A stretch of DNA of 64,000 bases from Flintibacter sp. KGMB00164 (GCF_008727735.1 NZ_CP044227.1:1736001-1800000), one strand, 5' to 3'. Shown: positions 9,030-18,924, counted from the stretch's first letter. Notes: generated by a model from the letters alone, not told the origin. A program made the numbers and translations.

Positions 9030-10319
9030 TTAATCTTCCCACGGCTCCTTGTGGGGCTGCCAGCCCTCCACCAGGGGACCCAGCTGGCCGATGGTCTTGG
9101 GGGTACACACCGCCACCACGTCGATGGTCTCGGCGTACTCCACCTGCTCCACCTTGGCCTCCTGATAGAGCTGGTCTAAAATGCCGCCCTTATCGTAGGG
9201 CAGGTGGATGGTCACCCGCTTGGCGCCGCTGTCCAGCCGCTTGCCGATGGCCTCCAACAGCTTGTCCAGCCCCTCCCCTGTCTTGGCGGAGATGGAGACG
9301 ATGTCCTCTCCGTGGGGACGAATTTCGCCGGTCCACTTATCGCACTTGTTAAAAACTTCAATGCGGGGAGTCTGCTCTGCCCCCAGCTCCAGAATGAGCT
9401 GGTCTACCACCTGAGCCTGCTCCCGCCACTCCGGGTTGGAGGCGTCGATCACATGGAGCAGCAGGTCGGCGAAGGACAGCTCCTCCAGGGTAGCCTTGAA
9501 AGCCTCCACCAGATGGTGGGGCAGCTTGCGGATAAAGCCTACCGTGTCGCTGAGGAGCACGGTGCAGGTGTCGGAAATCTCCAGGGTGCGGGTGGTGGTG
9601 TCCAGGGTATCGAAAAGCCGGTTGTTGGCGGGAATTTCCGAGCCGGTGAGCTTATTGAGCAGGGTGGATTTACCCGCGTTGGTGTAGCCTACGATGGCCA
9701 CCACCGGCACCTCGTTCTTCTCCCGGCGCTGGCGCTGGGTGGCACGGACCCGGCGCACATCCCGCAGCTCCTCCTCCAGCTTGGAGATTTTCCGGCGGAT
9801 ATGCCGCCGGTCAGTCTCCAGCTGGGTCTCACCGGGACCGCGGGTACCGATGGCACCCTCCTGGCGCTCCAGATGGCTCCACATGCCGATCAGTCGGGGC
9901 AGCAGATATTTGTACTGGGCCAATTCCACCTGGAGCCGGCCCTCCCGGGTACGGGCACGCTGGGCAAAGATATCCAGAATCAGGGCAGAGCGGTCCAGCA
10001 CGCCCACCTTCAGCTCCTCCCCCAGCACCCGCTGCTGGGAGGGCGACAGGGCGTTATCGAAGATGACCATATCCGCACCCATGGTGCGCACCAGCTGGCG
10101 CACCTCGTCCACCTTGCCCTGGCCGATGAAGGTGCGGGGATCGGGGCTGTCCTTCTGCTGGAGCACCATGCCCACGCTCTCGCCTCCGGCGGTCTCCAGC
10201 AGGTCCTTGAGCTCCTCCATGGACTCCTCGGTGGCGTTCTCTTCCCGGGTGAGGCTGTGGGCGCTCAGGCCCACCAGCACCGCCCGGTTCAGCTTGTCTT
10301 TGGTAAAGTTTTCGGTCAT
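9030..10319 (-). CDS. hflX: Ribosome-associated GTPase HflX
   Basis: 429 residues. An N-terminal HflX-specific domain (GKVDEVRQLV, DNALSPSQQR, DRSALILDIFAQRA) leads through a coiled segment to the GTPase domain with G1 GYTNAGKST, G3 DTVGFI and G4 NKCD. The protein binds 50S subunits and splits stalled or heat-stressed ribosomes. The start is MTENFTKDK at 10319 with GGAGG four bases upstream; a start 15 codons earlier would pass through the adjacent repeat element and is rejected. Confidence 0.95.
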   Translation of the reverse strand: MTENFTKDKLNRAVLVGLSAHSLTREENATEESMEELKDLLETAGGESVGMVLQQKDSPDPRTFIGQGKVDEVRQLVRTMGADMVIFDNALSPSQQRVLGEELKVGVLDRSALILDIFAQRARTREGRLQVELAQYKYLLPRLIGMWSHLERQEGAIGTRGPGETQLETDRRHIRRKISKLEEELRDVRRVRATQRQRREKNEVPVVAIVGYTNAGKSTLLNKLTGSEIPANNRLFDTLDTTTRTLEISDTCTVLLSDTVGFIRKLPHHLVEAFKATLEELSFADLLLHVIDASNPEWREQAQVVDQLILELGAEQTPRIEVFNKCDKWTGEIRPHGEDIVSISAKTGEGLDKLLEAIGKRLDSGAKRVTIHLPYDKGGILDQLYQEAKVEQVEYAETIDVVAVCTPKTIGQLGPLVEGWQPHKEPWED

Positions 10320-10346
10320 ACAACCTCCAAAATTCCGAAGCCCTCC

Positions 10347-10511
10347 TAGGCCTTGTTTAAACATAGTCTATACACCCAAGCAGCGGGCCTTTTTCCGTCA
10401 TACTACGTTGATTTTCCTTACCATACACCAAGTATGGCTGCGTCAAATCGCCTTGCCTGACGAAAAAATTCCTCGCTGCTGTGCATATTGCCATGGTTCA
10501 AACAAGGCCTA
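10347..10511. mobile_element. MITE-like element with terminal inverted repeats
   Basis: 165 bp. The left end TAGGCCTTGTTTAAAC (10347-10362) and right end GTTCAAACAAGGCCTA (10496-10511) are inverted repeats with one mismatch in 16. Inside them a second pair is visible (AGCAGCGGG...CCGTCA against TGACG...CCTCGCTGCT) and a central CCATAC/GTATGG hairpin (10421-10437). It carries no gene. TA at both outer ends would fit a TA target duplication, as left by Tc1/mariner-IS630 MITEs. The right end supplies the TAG stop of the flavin reductase gene. Confidence 0.7.
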
Positions 10512-11006
10512 CTTGGTCAGGGCCTCCACGATCTCACCAATATACATGGTGTGGTAGTCCTTCTGGGGATACCAGCGCTCCTTCACGTCGTCGGGGATAA
10601 GCTGGGGATCCATGGGCTGGACAAAGCGCTTGCGGCACACCAGCACCAGGCTGGCCTCCTCAAAGTAGGGGGCGCCGCACTCCGCGGTTTTCACTGTAAA
10701 GCCGCACTCCTTCACCTTATCCACGTCCCGGCCGCTCTTGCTGCCGCACAATGCCAGCTGAGGGCGGTAGCTCTCGTCAAAGAAGGAAAGGGTAAAATAC
10801 TCCTCCCGGTCCACAAACTCTTTGGTGTAGCGCTGAGGACGGATGTAGCAGGTGACGGCAGGACCGCCCCACAGCACACCCAGACCGCCCCAGGAGGCGG
10901 TCATAGTGTTGCATTTTTCCGCCGTACCGGCAGTAATGAGCATCCACTGGTCCCCAATGAGAGAAAATACGTTCTGGCTTACGTCCTTCGGATCAATCTT
11001 CTTCAT
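10509..11006 (-). CDS. Flavin reductase-like FMN-binding protein
   Basis: 165 residues matching the flavin reductase-like split-barrel family: an N-terminal strand pair, GTAEKCNTMTASWGGLGVLW (about 27-46, the FMN-contact region), TCYIRPQRYTKEF, and a C-terminal HTMYIGEIVE strand. Members reduce flavins or bind FMN in electron transfer; partner unknown. The start is MKKIDP at 11006 with GGGAGGT; an upstream frame reading through the rpmE terminator is rejected. The stop codon is part of the adjacent MITE-like end, so the native C-terminus may have been trimmed or extended. Confidence 0.85.
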   Translation of the reverse strand: MKKIDPKDVSQNVFSLIGDQWMLITAGTAEKCNTMTASWGGLGVLWGGPAVTCYIRPQRYTKEFVDREEYFTLSFFDESYRPQLALCGSKSGRDVDKVKECGFTVKTAECGAPYFEEASLVLVCRKRFVQPMDPQLIPDDVKERWYPQKDYHTMYIGEIVEALTK

Positions 11007-11065
11007 GGCACATACCTCCCAAACAGTATACGGGCCGCCGGGCGGTTCCATTCCCGGGGCAATAT

Positions 11066-11104
11066 GCAAAAAGCCGCACCGAGGGCTCGGTGCGGCTTCT
11101 TTTA
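11066..11104 (-). terminator. rpmE terminator
   Basis: AAGCCGCACCGAG (11071-11083) pairs perfectly with CTCGGTGCGGCTT (11086-11098). On the minus strand it is followed by a T run, ten bases beyond the rpmE stop. Confidence 0.9.
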
Positions 11105-11113
11105 GGCGCAATC

Positions 11114-11320
11114 TTACTTCTTGTCCAGGCCAAACTTCTTGTTGAAGCGGCTGACGCGTCCGCCGGTGTCAACCACCTTCTGCTTACCGGTGTAGAAAGG
11201 ATGACACTTGGAGCACACTTCGACACGGATGTCCTTCTTGGTAGAACCAGTCTCGATCACGTTGCCGCAGGCGCACCGAATGGTGGTCTGCTGATAGTCG
11301 GGATGAATTCCTGCCTTCAT
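11114..11320 (-). CDS. rpmE: 50S ribosomal protein L31, zinc type
   Basis: 68 residues with the four zinc ligands C16, C18, C36 and C39 (CACG and CSKC), so it is the C+ form that also serves as a zinc store. The [20 protein letters not shown] block is diagnostic. It has its own promoter and terminator, so it is expressed as a single gene. Confidence 0.97.
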   Translation of the reverse strand: MKAGIHPDYQQTTIRCACGNVIETGSTKKDIRVEVCSKCHPFYTGKQKVVDTGGRVSRFNKKFGLDKK

Positions 11321-11371
11321 TGTATCTTCACCTCTTTCTCCATGGAGGGATCGTTTGTAAACGCAACTGGT

Positions 11372-11400
11372 ATCATAGCATACCTTTTCTAAAATTGCAA
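11372..11400 (-). promoter_or_regulatory. rpmE promoter
   Basis: Reading the minus strand, TTGCAA (11400-11395), 17-base spacer, TATGAT (11377-11372), about 50 bp before the rpmE start. Close to the SigA consensus. Confidence 0.75.
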
Positions 11401-11413
11401 TAGGTTTTCCATT

Positions 11414-14400
11414 TTATTTTTTCAAATTTTCTGTTTTTGGCAGCTCTACTGGTGTACCGGTGGCAAAAAACCACAGCATCTTGCGGCAGACCGGCCGCCC
11501 GGTAATCCGCTCCAGAGCCCGGCTGTAAGCGCTGAGCTGGGGGGCGTAGGACTGTGCCCGTTCCTCCTCCTGCCCCGGCAAAATCCGGTCGCTCTTGAAG
11601 TCCAGCACGGTAATGCCCCGCTCATCCACGAACCAGCAGTCCACCACGCCCTGGAGAAGGACCTCCTCCCCCTCCAGACCGGGCAGGTAGTCCCCGGCGG
11701 GGGTAAGCAGGGAGAATTTAAACTCCCGGTGGACCTCCTGGGCCTGGGCCAGCTCCTGGCCCAGGGGCGAGGTAAAGAAGGCACTGAGCACCTCCGGTTT
11801 TACCGCCTCCCCCTGCAAGGAGGTGAGGAAGCCGTCCCGAACCATCCCGGCCACCGCCTCTGCGATGGCCTCCGGGCTGTGGTCCCCCTCCAGGGGCAGA
11901 TACTGCATGGCCAGATGGAGGGCGGTGCCCTTCTGAGCGGCGGTGAGGCCCTGACGGCGTGCGATGAAGTCTGGGCGGCGGATGGGCTCTGGGGCGGTCT
12001 GGGACGCTCCCTGGGCCTCCTGGGCGGCCTCCTGGTCCAGTACCCGGCCCTTGAGCTGGGTGGCGGTAAGCTTGGATGGGGCCTGCACCGCGGTGGCATA
12101 AGGATAGGTCCAGGTGAGGGCGGCGGTCAAATCCTCTCCGTCCTCCTCCCGGGAGACGGGAACAAAGCGGCCCGCCCGGCTCTTGGCCTCCTCCAGCCCC
12201 TGGCCTTCGATCCACCGGATGGACCATTTGGGACCTAGGGGCGCGGTACACTCGGTGCCACCCCCCGCTAAGGTGCGTAGGATCTCCCCTTCCGGCCGGG
12301 TGAGGGCATGGAGGAGGATCCACTGGCCCACACTCTGCTGCCGCTCCAGAGCCACAGGAGACACCGGCGCGGCGGCATCCTCCGCCAGCCGCTCCAGAGC
12401 GCGTGCTCCCTCGGTAAGGGCCAGGGTGAGGATGAGCTTCTCTTTCGCCCGGGTCATGGCCACGTACAGCAGCCGCATCTCCTCGGACATCATCTCCCGC
12501 TCCAGCTGCCGGGACACCGCCCGGCGGGCCAGAGTGGGGTACTCCACCATCCGCGCCCGGTCCAACCCCTTTGGACCCACCCCCAGCACCGGGTGAAAGA
12601 GCACCGGACGCATCAAATCCTCCCGGTTTAACCGCCGGGACAGGCCACACACCAGCACCACCGGCTTCTCCAGGCCCTTGGACTTGTGGATGGACAGGAT
12701 GGACACTCCGTCCCCATCGCCGCCCCCTCCGGCGGCGGTGAGCTTGGCTCCCGTGTCCCGCAGCCGCTCCAGCCGTAGGAGGAACTGGAACAGAGAGCGG
12801 CAGCCGCCGTTCTCCATCTGTCCGGCCAGGGCGTAGAGGGTGAGCAGGTTGTTCTGCCGCTCCTCCCCTCCCGGCATGGCCCCGAAGAGGCCCAGGATGT
12901 TGGTCTTTTCGTAGATGTGCCAGATGAGCTGGCGGCAGGTGCGGTCCCCCGCCCCGAAGCGCAGCTCCTCCAGTTCCCGGAGAAAGTCCGCGCTGGCCGT
13001 GTCACCGTTCTGGGCTGCTTGCACCAGGGCGGAATAAAAGTCCCCCTTGGTCCCGGCCCGGAGCTGGGCCAGGTGGTCGGCGTCAAAGCCGAACACCGGG
13101 GAGCGCAGAGCGGCGATGAGGGGCACGTCCTGGCGGGGGTTGTCCACGATCTGCAAAATGGAGAGGGCCACGTTCACCTCGGTGGTGGCAAAGAAATCCT
13201 CGCCCCCCTCGGCGTTCCAAAGGATGCCCTCCTCCCCCAGGGCACGGATGTAGTGGTGGAGGACCACGCCGGGGCTGCGGAGCAAAATCATCACGTCACT
13301 GGGCCGCAGGGGACGCACGCCGTCTCCCTCCTTCACCATCAGCGGCTCCTCCAGCAGGGTGCGGATGCGTCGGGCCACGAACCGGGCTTCTAAGCGGTTC
13401 TTGTCCTCCTTCTCCCCCTCCTGGTCCCCCAGGTAGGAGAGGTCTAAGGCGTCCAGCTCCAGGGCGTAGTCCCCACTTTCGGGGAACTCCGCTCCGGGCA
13501 CCAGGGCCTGGTCGTCGGTGTAGTCCAGCTCGCCCAGCTGAGTGGACATAATGTTCCGGAACAGGTCGTTGCACCCCTCCAGCACCTGGGGGCGGGAGCG
13601 GAAATTCCGGGACAGCACCCGCTTCCGGGGCTCCCCCTCCTTGGCCTCGTCTCCAGGGGCAAAACGGCGGTACTTGTCCAAAAAGATGGTGGGGTCGGCC
13701 AGTCGGAAGCGGTAGATGGACTGCTTTACGTCGCCCACCTCAAAGAGGGTGCGGCCACCCCGGGAGATGGCGGTAAAGATGGCATTCTGCACCTGGTTGG
13801 TGTCCTGGTACTCGTCCACCATCACCTCCTCAAAGCGCGCGCCCCACATGTTAGCCAGAGCGGTGGGCTGACCGTCGGGCCCCACTAGGAGCTTTACCGC
13901 AAAGTGCTCCAGGTCGGAGAAATCCAACACCCCACGACGGGCTTTCTCGGCCTGATAGGCCTCTTGGAAGCGGAGCACCAAATCCATAAGGCCCCGCACC
14001 GCCGGGGCGGCCTCCTGGAGATCAGCAAGCACCTGGGTGCTGTCCCCATCAAAGCGCTCGGCCGCCCGGGCAAGCAGGTCCTTGGCCGTGTCCCGCAGGT
14101 TTTTCACCTGCTGGGTCAGTGCCGCCGCCCGGCTCTCCTCCAGAGGACTGAACTCTTCGCTCCGTTTCCGCTTACGTCCCACCGCCGGGAAGGGCATGGG
14201 CAGGCAGGCGCAGGTCTTGTCCCAGTGGGAGCCCTCCGCCGCCTCACAGAAGGCCTGAGCGGCTTCCAGGGAGGCTTGGATGGAGGGGGCGTAGTTCATT
14301 TGCAGCAGCTCGTCCTGGGCACAGAGGCTGAGAGCCCGCTCCAGCCGATGCTCCGCCTCCCGGCCCTGCCGGGCGGCGTCCTCCAACAGCAGAGCCCCCC

Positions 14401-15034
14401 AGGGGGTCTGCCCTGCGTCGGTTATCCCCTCCAGGGCCCACACCGCCTTCTGCTCGAAAAGCCACTGGGCCGGGTCGGGGTGGCTCTGGATACGGCCAAA
14501 TACATCCAGCACGATCTGCTCCAGGCGGCTGTCGTCCCGGCCCGCCGCCAGGGTATCTACCAGCAGGGAGAAGTCGTCTCCCTCCTGGAGGTTCTCATAC
14601 TGCTCCTCCAGCACGTCCTGGAGGACCTGGGCGGTCATCACCGCCCCCTCCCCCTCGTCGCACAGGCGGAAGTCGGGATCCAGGTCCAGCAGATGGCCGC
14701 TCTCCCGCAGCAGAGCAGCACAGAAGGCGTGGATGGTGGAGATCTGAGCCTGATAGACCAGAGTGGTCTGTCGGCGGAGATGGCGGTCGTTGGGGTTCTG
14801 GGCCAGGCGCTGGGACAGTTCCTGGGCGATGCGCCCCCGCAGCTCAGCCGCTGCCGCCTTGGTGTAGGTGATGACCAAAAACTGGGTGATATCCAGCCCT
14901 TCGCCGGTCACCCGGTCCAGCAGCCGTTCCACCAGTACCCGGGTCTTACCAGAACCGGCCGCTGCCGATACCAGCAGCTCCCCGCCCCGGTCGTCTACGA
15001 TCTTCCGTTGTTCTTCGGTCAAGGGAAAGGCCAT
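11414..15034 (-). CDS. addA: ATP-dependent helicase/nuclease subunit A
   Basis: 1,206 residues; the motor and 3'-strand nuclease of AddAB, which resects double-strand breaks for RecA loading. UvrD-type helicase: Q motif LTEEQRKIV, Walker A AAGSGKT (25-31), Walker B VDEYQDTN (about 415-422), motif IV-VI blocks including LYVAMTRAKEKL. A C-terminal RecB-type nuclease shows GVVDCWF...VLDFKSD with the metal-binding aspartates. It lies downstream of addB, separated by a small transporter-like gene, an uncommon interruption of the addBA pair. Confidence 0.97.
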   Translation of the reverse strand: MAFPLTEEQRKIVDDRGGELLVSAAAGSGKTRVLVERLLDRVTGEGLDITQFLVITYTKAAAAELRGRIAQELSQRLAQNPNDRHLRRQTTLVYQAQISTIHAFCAALLRESGHLLDLDPDFRLCDEGEGAVMTAQVLQDVLEEQYENLQEGDDFSLLVDTLAAGRDDSRLEQIVLDVFGRIQSHPDPAQWLFEQKAVWALEGITDAGQTPWGALLLEDAARQGREAEHRLERALSLCAQDELLQMNYAPSIQASLEAAQAFCEAAEGSHWDKTCACLPMPFPAVGRKRKRSEEFSPLEESRAAALTQQVKNLRDTAKDLLARAAERFDGDSTQVLADLQEAAPAVRGLMDLVLRFQEAYQAEKARRGVLDFSDLEHFAVKLLVGPDGQPTALANMWGARFEEVMVDEYQDTNQVQNAIFTAISRGGRTLFEVGDVKQSIYRFRLADPTIFLDKYRRFAPGDEAKEGEPRKRVLSRNFRSRPQVLEGCNDLFRNIMSTQLGELDYTDDQALVPGAEFPESGDYALELDALDLSYLGDQEGEKEDKNRLEARFVARRIRTLLEEPLMVKEGDGVRPLRPSDVMILLRSPGVVLHHYIRALGEEGILWNAEGGEDFFATTEVNVALSILQIVDNPRQDVPLIAALRSPVFGFDADHLAQLRAGTKGDFYSALVQAAQNGDTASADFLRELEELRFGAGDRTCRQLIWHIYEKTNILGLFGAMPGGEERQNNLLTLYALAGQMENGGCRSLFQFLLRLERLRDTGAKLTAAGGGGDGDGVSILSIHKSKGLEKPVVLVCGLSRRLNREDLMRPVLFHPVLGVGPKGLDRARMVEYPTLARRAVSRQLEREMMSEEMRLLYVAMTRAKEKLILTLALTEGARALERLAEDAAAPVSPVALERQQSVGQWILLHALTRPEGEILRTLAGGGTECTAPLGPKWSIRWIEGQGLEEAKSRAGRFVPVSREEDGEDLTAALTWTYPYATAVQAPSKLTATQLKGRVLDQEAAQEAQGASQTAPEPIRRPDFIARRQGLTAAQKGTALHLAMQYLPLEGDHSPEAIAEAVAGMVRDGFLTSLQGEAVKPEVLSAFFTSPLGQELAQAQEVHREFKFSLLTPAGDYLPGLEGEEVLLQGVVDCWFVDERGITVLDFKSDRILPGQEEERAQSYAPQLSAYSRALERITGRPVCRKMLWFFATGTPVELPKTENLKK

Positions 15035-15059
15035 GGCGGCACGCCTCCTTCTTCCAAAC

Positions 15060-15473
15060 TCACAAAATCAATACAAAGGTGCCCACAGTAATGAGCAGGC
15101 CGCCCACCACCGTCTTCACGTCCACGACCTCTTTCAGCACCACAAAGGCCAGCACCATGGAAATGACCACGCTGAACTTGTCAATGGGCACCACCTTGCT
15201 GGCCGGTCCCAGCTGGAGCGCCCGGTAGTAGCACAGCCAGGACAGCCCGGTGGCCACTCCGGACAACACCAAAAACAGCCAGCTTCGGGCGGTGATATCC
15301 CCTATTTCATGGTGCTTTCCAGTCATGAGCACGATAGCCCATGCCATGATGAGCACCACCACCGTACGAATGGCGGTGGCCAGGTTGGAGTTGAGTTCCC
15401 CCATTCCCAGCTTAGCCAAAATCGAGGTCAGCGCGGCAAACACCGCCGATAGCAGAGCGAATACCGCCCACAT
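15060..15473 (-). CDS. EamA-like small membrane transporter
   Basis: 137 residues with four or five hydrophobic helices and the family features NSNLATAIRTVVVL, LSWLCYYRALQLG and a final LLITVGTFVLI. It matches the single-EamA-unit proteins (about 140 residues) that dimerise into drug/metabolite-type exporters. The start is MWAVFALL at 15473 with AGAAGGCG upstream. It sits between addB and addA in the same direction; no functional link to recombination is evident. Substrate unknown. Confidence 0.85.
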   Translation of the reverse strand: MWAVFALLSAVFAALTSILAKLGMGELNSNLATAIRTVVVLIMAWAIVLMTGKHHEIGDITARSWLFLVLSGVATGLSWLCYYRALQLGPASKVVPIDKFSVVISMVLAFVVLKEVVDVKTVVGGLLITVGTFVLIL

Positions 15474-15511
15474 AATTAAGCGCCTTCTTTCCAAAATATC
15501 CGTTTCCCGGG

Positions 15512-18500
15512 TTAGTTTTCCTCCCGGGCCACGTTCTCCCAAAATTCCCGGCTCTTCACGCTGGCCAGCCACCGCTTGCCGTCGCCGCCCCGGCCCTCCT
15601 CAAAGTGGCAGGCCTGGGCGTAGTCGCAGTAGCGGCAGGCGTTTTTCTCCGGACCACGCCAGAAGGGATCAGCAGCAATATTGCCCTGGGCGATTTCCTG
15701 GCAGATCTCCTCCAGCACCTTCTGGATGTGGCCGCCCAGCTTGCCCAGCTGCTCCGCAGTGGCCAGGGCCTCACCGGAGATCTCTCCGGTGCTCTTGGAC
15801 ACCTTCAGGGGCAAAAAGCGGTAGCCCTTCTCCCCCGGCTCCTCCATGGCGTCCAGCACGGCCGGGTCGCTGAGCACTAGGCCGCTGCGGGTGAGCTCCT
15901 TATCCAGCTGCTTGCGCCAGGCGTCATCCGACATGGAGCGGCTGCCCTTGATGATGGCGTCCCGGGCGGGGAGGTACAGGACCCCTGCCCCCTCCACCGG
16001 TTTTCCATAGAATTTCTCTCCCCGATCCTCCAGGGTGAAGAGATAGAGAAGCATCTGAAGGCCCAAGCCGTTCCAAACCTCTGTTAAGTCAAAAGACTTG
16101 CGCCCTGTTTTATAATCCACCACCCGCAGGTAGAGCCGTCCGTCCTTCTCCCAGCCATCCACCCGGTCCACAAAGCCGGTGATGCTCAGGGTCACATCCC
16201 CCACGGTGAGCTCCACCGGGGGCAGATCCTTGCCGCTGCCAAAGCCCAGTTCAAAGGAGATAGGCCGGAACTTGGAGGCCCAGATCTCCTGTGTCACGTT
16301 GTCCACCACGGCCTGGACGGAGCGGAGAAGCCGCCGGAACAGGTACTGGAAGCGCTCGCTCTGCTGCTCCAGGCCGCCCAGCTCCTCCCGGACGTACTGC
16401 TCCACCGCCTGCCGGGTGAGCTCTGCCACTCGGTCCCGGCGCTCCTGGTCCTGTTCGTCCTCCCAGCCGGGCAGGGTGGTCTGCTGGAAGGCATCGTCTT
16501 TGAGGACGTGCTCCAGCACATAGTGGACAAAGGTTCCGTACTCCGGTGCTGTAAAGCCGGCAGGCTTGCGGGGTTCCGCCTGGAGGCCGTAGCGCATGAA
16601 GTAGGAGAAATGGCAGGATTTGTACTTATCCATTCGGGAGGCTGACATGGGCACCCGGTGGCCGTAGAGCCGCTCCACCGCAGGACGGGACAATCTGCCC
16701 CGCTCCCACCGGGCGGCCCGGTCCAACCGCTCCACCAGAGGAGCGTACTCCGGCAGGGCCAGCAGGGCGTCGTGGGCGCTCTGGCTGCGGCCCGCCTGCT
16801 CCAGGGCAGGCAGGGGAGCCTGGAGGCGGAATCGGCCATACAGGTCCTCCTCCCGCTCCACAGTGAGGTCGGAGAACAGCAGCCGCAGCCGCTCCACCAG
16901 GAAGCAGGGGCGGCGCTCCTCCCCCGCTCCGCTCTGTCCCGGCCAGGAGACGATGAGCTTCTGGGTGGGCCGAGCGCAGGTGAGGTAGACGGTGGTCATC
17001 TCACGATACAGTAAATCCCGGGCGGTCTGGTTTAATTCCAGGCCATAGGACGCCAGCAGGGAGCGGTCGTCATCGGACAGCAGCCCCGCCGGGGTAGACA
17101 CCTGGGGGATAGAGGCGTCGTCCGCCCCCAGCAGGAACAGAACCTTGCCGTGCTGGCCGGTCTGGCGGGTGGTCTCCCCCGCGGTCACCCGGTCCAGGGA
17201 GACGGGGATGGTACCCACGTCGTACTGAGACAGCACCAGCCGGAACAGGGCGGCAAACTCCTCTAGCTCCATGGGGGTCTCCCCCAGCAGCTGGGCGCAC
17301 TGCTCCAGGCCGCCACAGACGATCTCCCAAAGCTGGCGGTACTCCTCCGCCAGGGCAGGCTGCTCCCGCTGCCGCAGGGCAGCCACCCGCTCCTCCAGCC
17401 GCTCCGGAAGGCCGATATTCTCCAAAAAGCTGTAAAGGGCTATGGCCTGACCCTCTCCGGTTTTATTAGTATTCTTCCGCAGCAGTTCCAGCGGCTCGGC
17501 CACCTGACGGCGGGCGCGGTCCAGCCGCTCCAGCAGGGTCTTGTCCTCCTCTGTCATGGGGAAGCCGTAGCCCCGGGGGTGCATATTCCAGGGTTTTGTC
17601 TGGGTCCACCGGCTCCCCCGCAGGTTCCATTTGAGGACGTAGTTTTCCAATAAATCCCGGTCCTCCTCGGGAAGATCAGTAAGGCCGGTTTTCAGATAGC
17701 GGAACACATCGTCGTAGCGGTAGCCCCCTGCCACTGTCTCCAGGGCCGCCGTCACCAGGGTGAGAATGGGCTTTTCCAGAATGTCCGTCATGGCCGAGGC
17801 GAACATGGGTACCTGATACCGTGGAAACACCGACTCGATGAGGGGTTGATAGGTCCCAAAATCCCGGGCCGTTACCTCAATGTCCCGGTAGCGCAGCCCC
17901 TCCTCCCGCACCAGGGTGCGGATGCGGGAGGCCGCCCACTCCACCTCAGAGCGCGGGGTGAGAGCACGGTGGAGTTCTACCGCCCCTTCGCAGCAGGCGG
18001 GTTCCCCCTGAGGACCGAACAGCTCCTGTTCCACCTTGTCGAGCGCAGAAGCTCTGGAAAAACAGTTACCAGAAAGGTTTTCTACTTCACAGGAAATGCC
18101 CCGTTCCTTGGCCAGCCGCAGCAGCATGGCAGCGGTGCGCCGTGCAGGAGAAAAGATGCCGGTCCCTCCCTCGTCCTCCTCCAGGTGGTCGCAGGTGAGG
18201 GTAACGGTGATCTGGTGGGCCTGGGCCATGAGCTGGGCAAGCACCTCCCCCTGCTGGGGGGTGAAGTCGGTGAAGCCGTCCAGCCACAGGTCCATATCCT
18301 GGGCCCAGGGGCAGGCGGCGAGCTTCTCCGCCGTGCGGGTCAGCCGATCCCGGGGGTCCAGGGCGGTGCGGGCGGTGAGGGCCTGGTAGGCCCCGCAGAT
18401 GAGCCCCAGATCCCGCAGCTTGTCCCCCTCGGGCCCTTCCACCTCCTCCCCCGCCTGGAGGAGCAGCTGAGGCTGGACACAGCAGCTTTTCAGCTCGTCC

Positions 18501-18865
18501 ACCGTGGCCAGTAGGTTTTCCAGAAAGGCGGGACGGCGGGAAGGCCGGGCGTACACGGTCAGCTCCTGGGACACCGCCTTTACCGCCTGGTACATCAGCA
18601 GCAGCCGCCCGCCGCTGTCCAGCTCCGGTTCTCCCACGCCTCCCGCGGCCAGGAACACCCGGTTGGCAAGGCGACTGAAGGACAGCACCTCGGCATACAG
18701 GGACACCTCGTCTCCCCCAGCCTTACAAAGGGCACGCTCGGCCTGGTGGGACTGCTGCTCCGGGACCATCAGCACCTGCCGCCGCTCCTGGCCCGCCTGG
18801 CACAGGCGCTTCAGCACCGTGGTGGTCTTGCCGCAGCCCGCCCGGCCTAAGATCAGCTTCAGCAT
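15512..18865 (-). CDS. addB: ATP-dependent helicase/nuclease subunit B
   Basis: 1,117 residues; partner of AddA, holding the 5'-strand nuclease and the Chi-recognition scaffold. Walker A GRAGCGKTT (7-15) is retained. The C-terminal nuclease has GFVDRVDGW and VVDYKTG, embraced by the iron-sulphur cysteines: one in KYKSCHFSYF (about 780) and the CRYCDYAQAC triplet near residue 1,080. That Cys arrangement is specific to AddB. The gene is first in the minus-strand addB - EamA - addA unit. Confidence 0.96.
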   Translation of the reverse strand: MLKLILGRAGCGKTTTVLKRLCQAGQERRQVLMVPEQQSHQAERALCKAGGDEVSLYAEVLSFSRLANRVFLAAGGVGEPELDSGGRLLLMYQAVKAVSQELTVYARPSRRPAFLENLLATVDELKSCCVQPQLLLQAGEEVEGPEGDKLRDLGLICGAYQALTARTALDPRDRLTRTAEKLAACPWAQDMDLWLDGFTDFTPQQGEVLAQLMAQAHQITVTLTCDHLEEDEGGTGIFSPARRTAAMLLRLAKERGISCEVENLSGNCFSRASALDKVEQELFGPQGEPACCEGAVELHRALTPRSEVEWAASRIRTLVREEGLRYRDIEVTARDFGTYQPLIESVFPRYQVPMFASAMTDILEKPILTLVTAALETVAGGYRYDDVFRYLKTGLTDLPEEDRDLLENYVLKWNLRGSRWTQTKPWNMHPRGYGFPMTEEDKTLLERLDRARRQVAEPLELLRKNTNKTGEGQAIALYSFLENIGLPERLEERVAALRQREQPALAEEYRQLWEIVCGGLEQCAQLLGETPMELEEFAALFRLVLSQYDVGTIPVSLDRVTAGETTRQTGQHGKVLFLLGADDASIPQVSTPAGLLSDDDRSLLASYGLELNQTARDLLYREMTTVYLTCARPTQKLIVSWPGQSGAGEERRPCFLVERLRLLFSDLTVEREEDLYGRFRLQAPLPALEQAGRSQSAHDALLALPEYAPLVERLDRAARWERGRLSRPAVERLYGHRVPMSASRMDKYKSCHFSYFMRYGLQAEPRKPAGFTAPEYGTFVHYVLEHVLKDDAFQQTTLPGWEDEQDQERRDRVAELTRQAVEQYVREELGGLEQQSERFQYLFRRLLRSVQAVVDNVTQEIWASKFRPISFELGFGSGKDLPPVELTVGDVTLSITGFVDRVDGWEKDGRLYLRVVDYKTGRKSFDLTEVWNGLGLQMLLYLFTLEDRGEKFYGKPVEGAGVLYLPARDAIIKGSRSMSDDAWRKQLDKELTRSGLVLSDPAVLDAMEEPGEKGYRFLPLKVSKSTGEISGEALATAEQLGKLGGHIQKVLEEICQEIAQGNIAADPFWRGPEKNACRYCDYAQACHFEEGRGGDGKRWLASVKSREFWENVAREEN

Positions 18866-18924
18866 GGGCCTGTCCTCCTTTCCTCACATCCATAATATCG
18901 CTGGTATTGTAGCATAGTCCGGAC

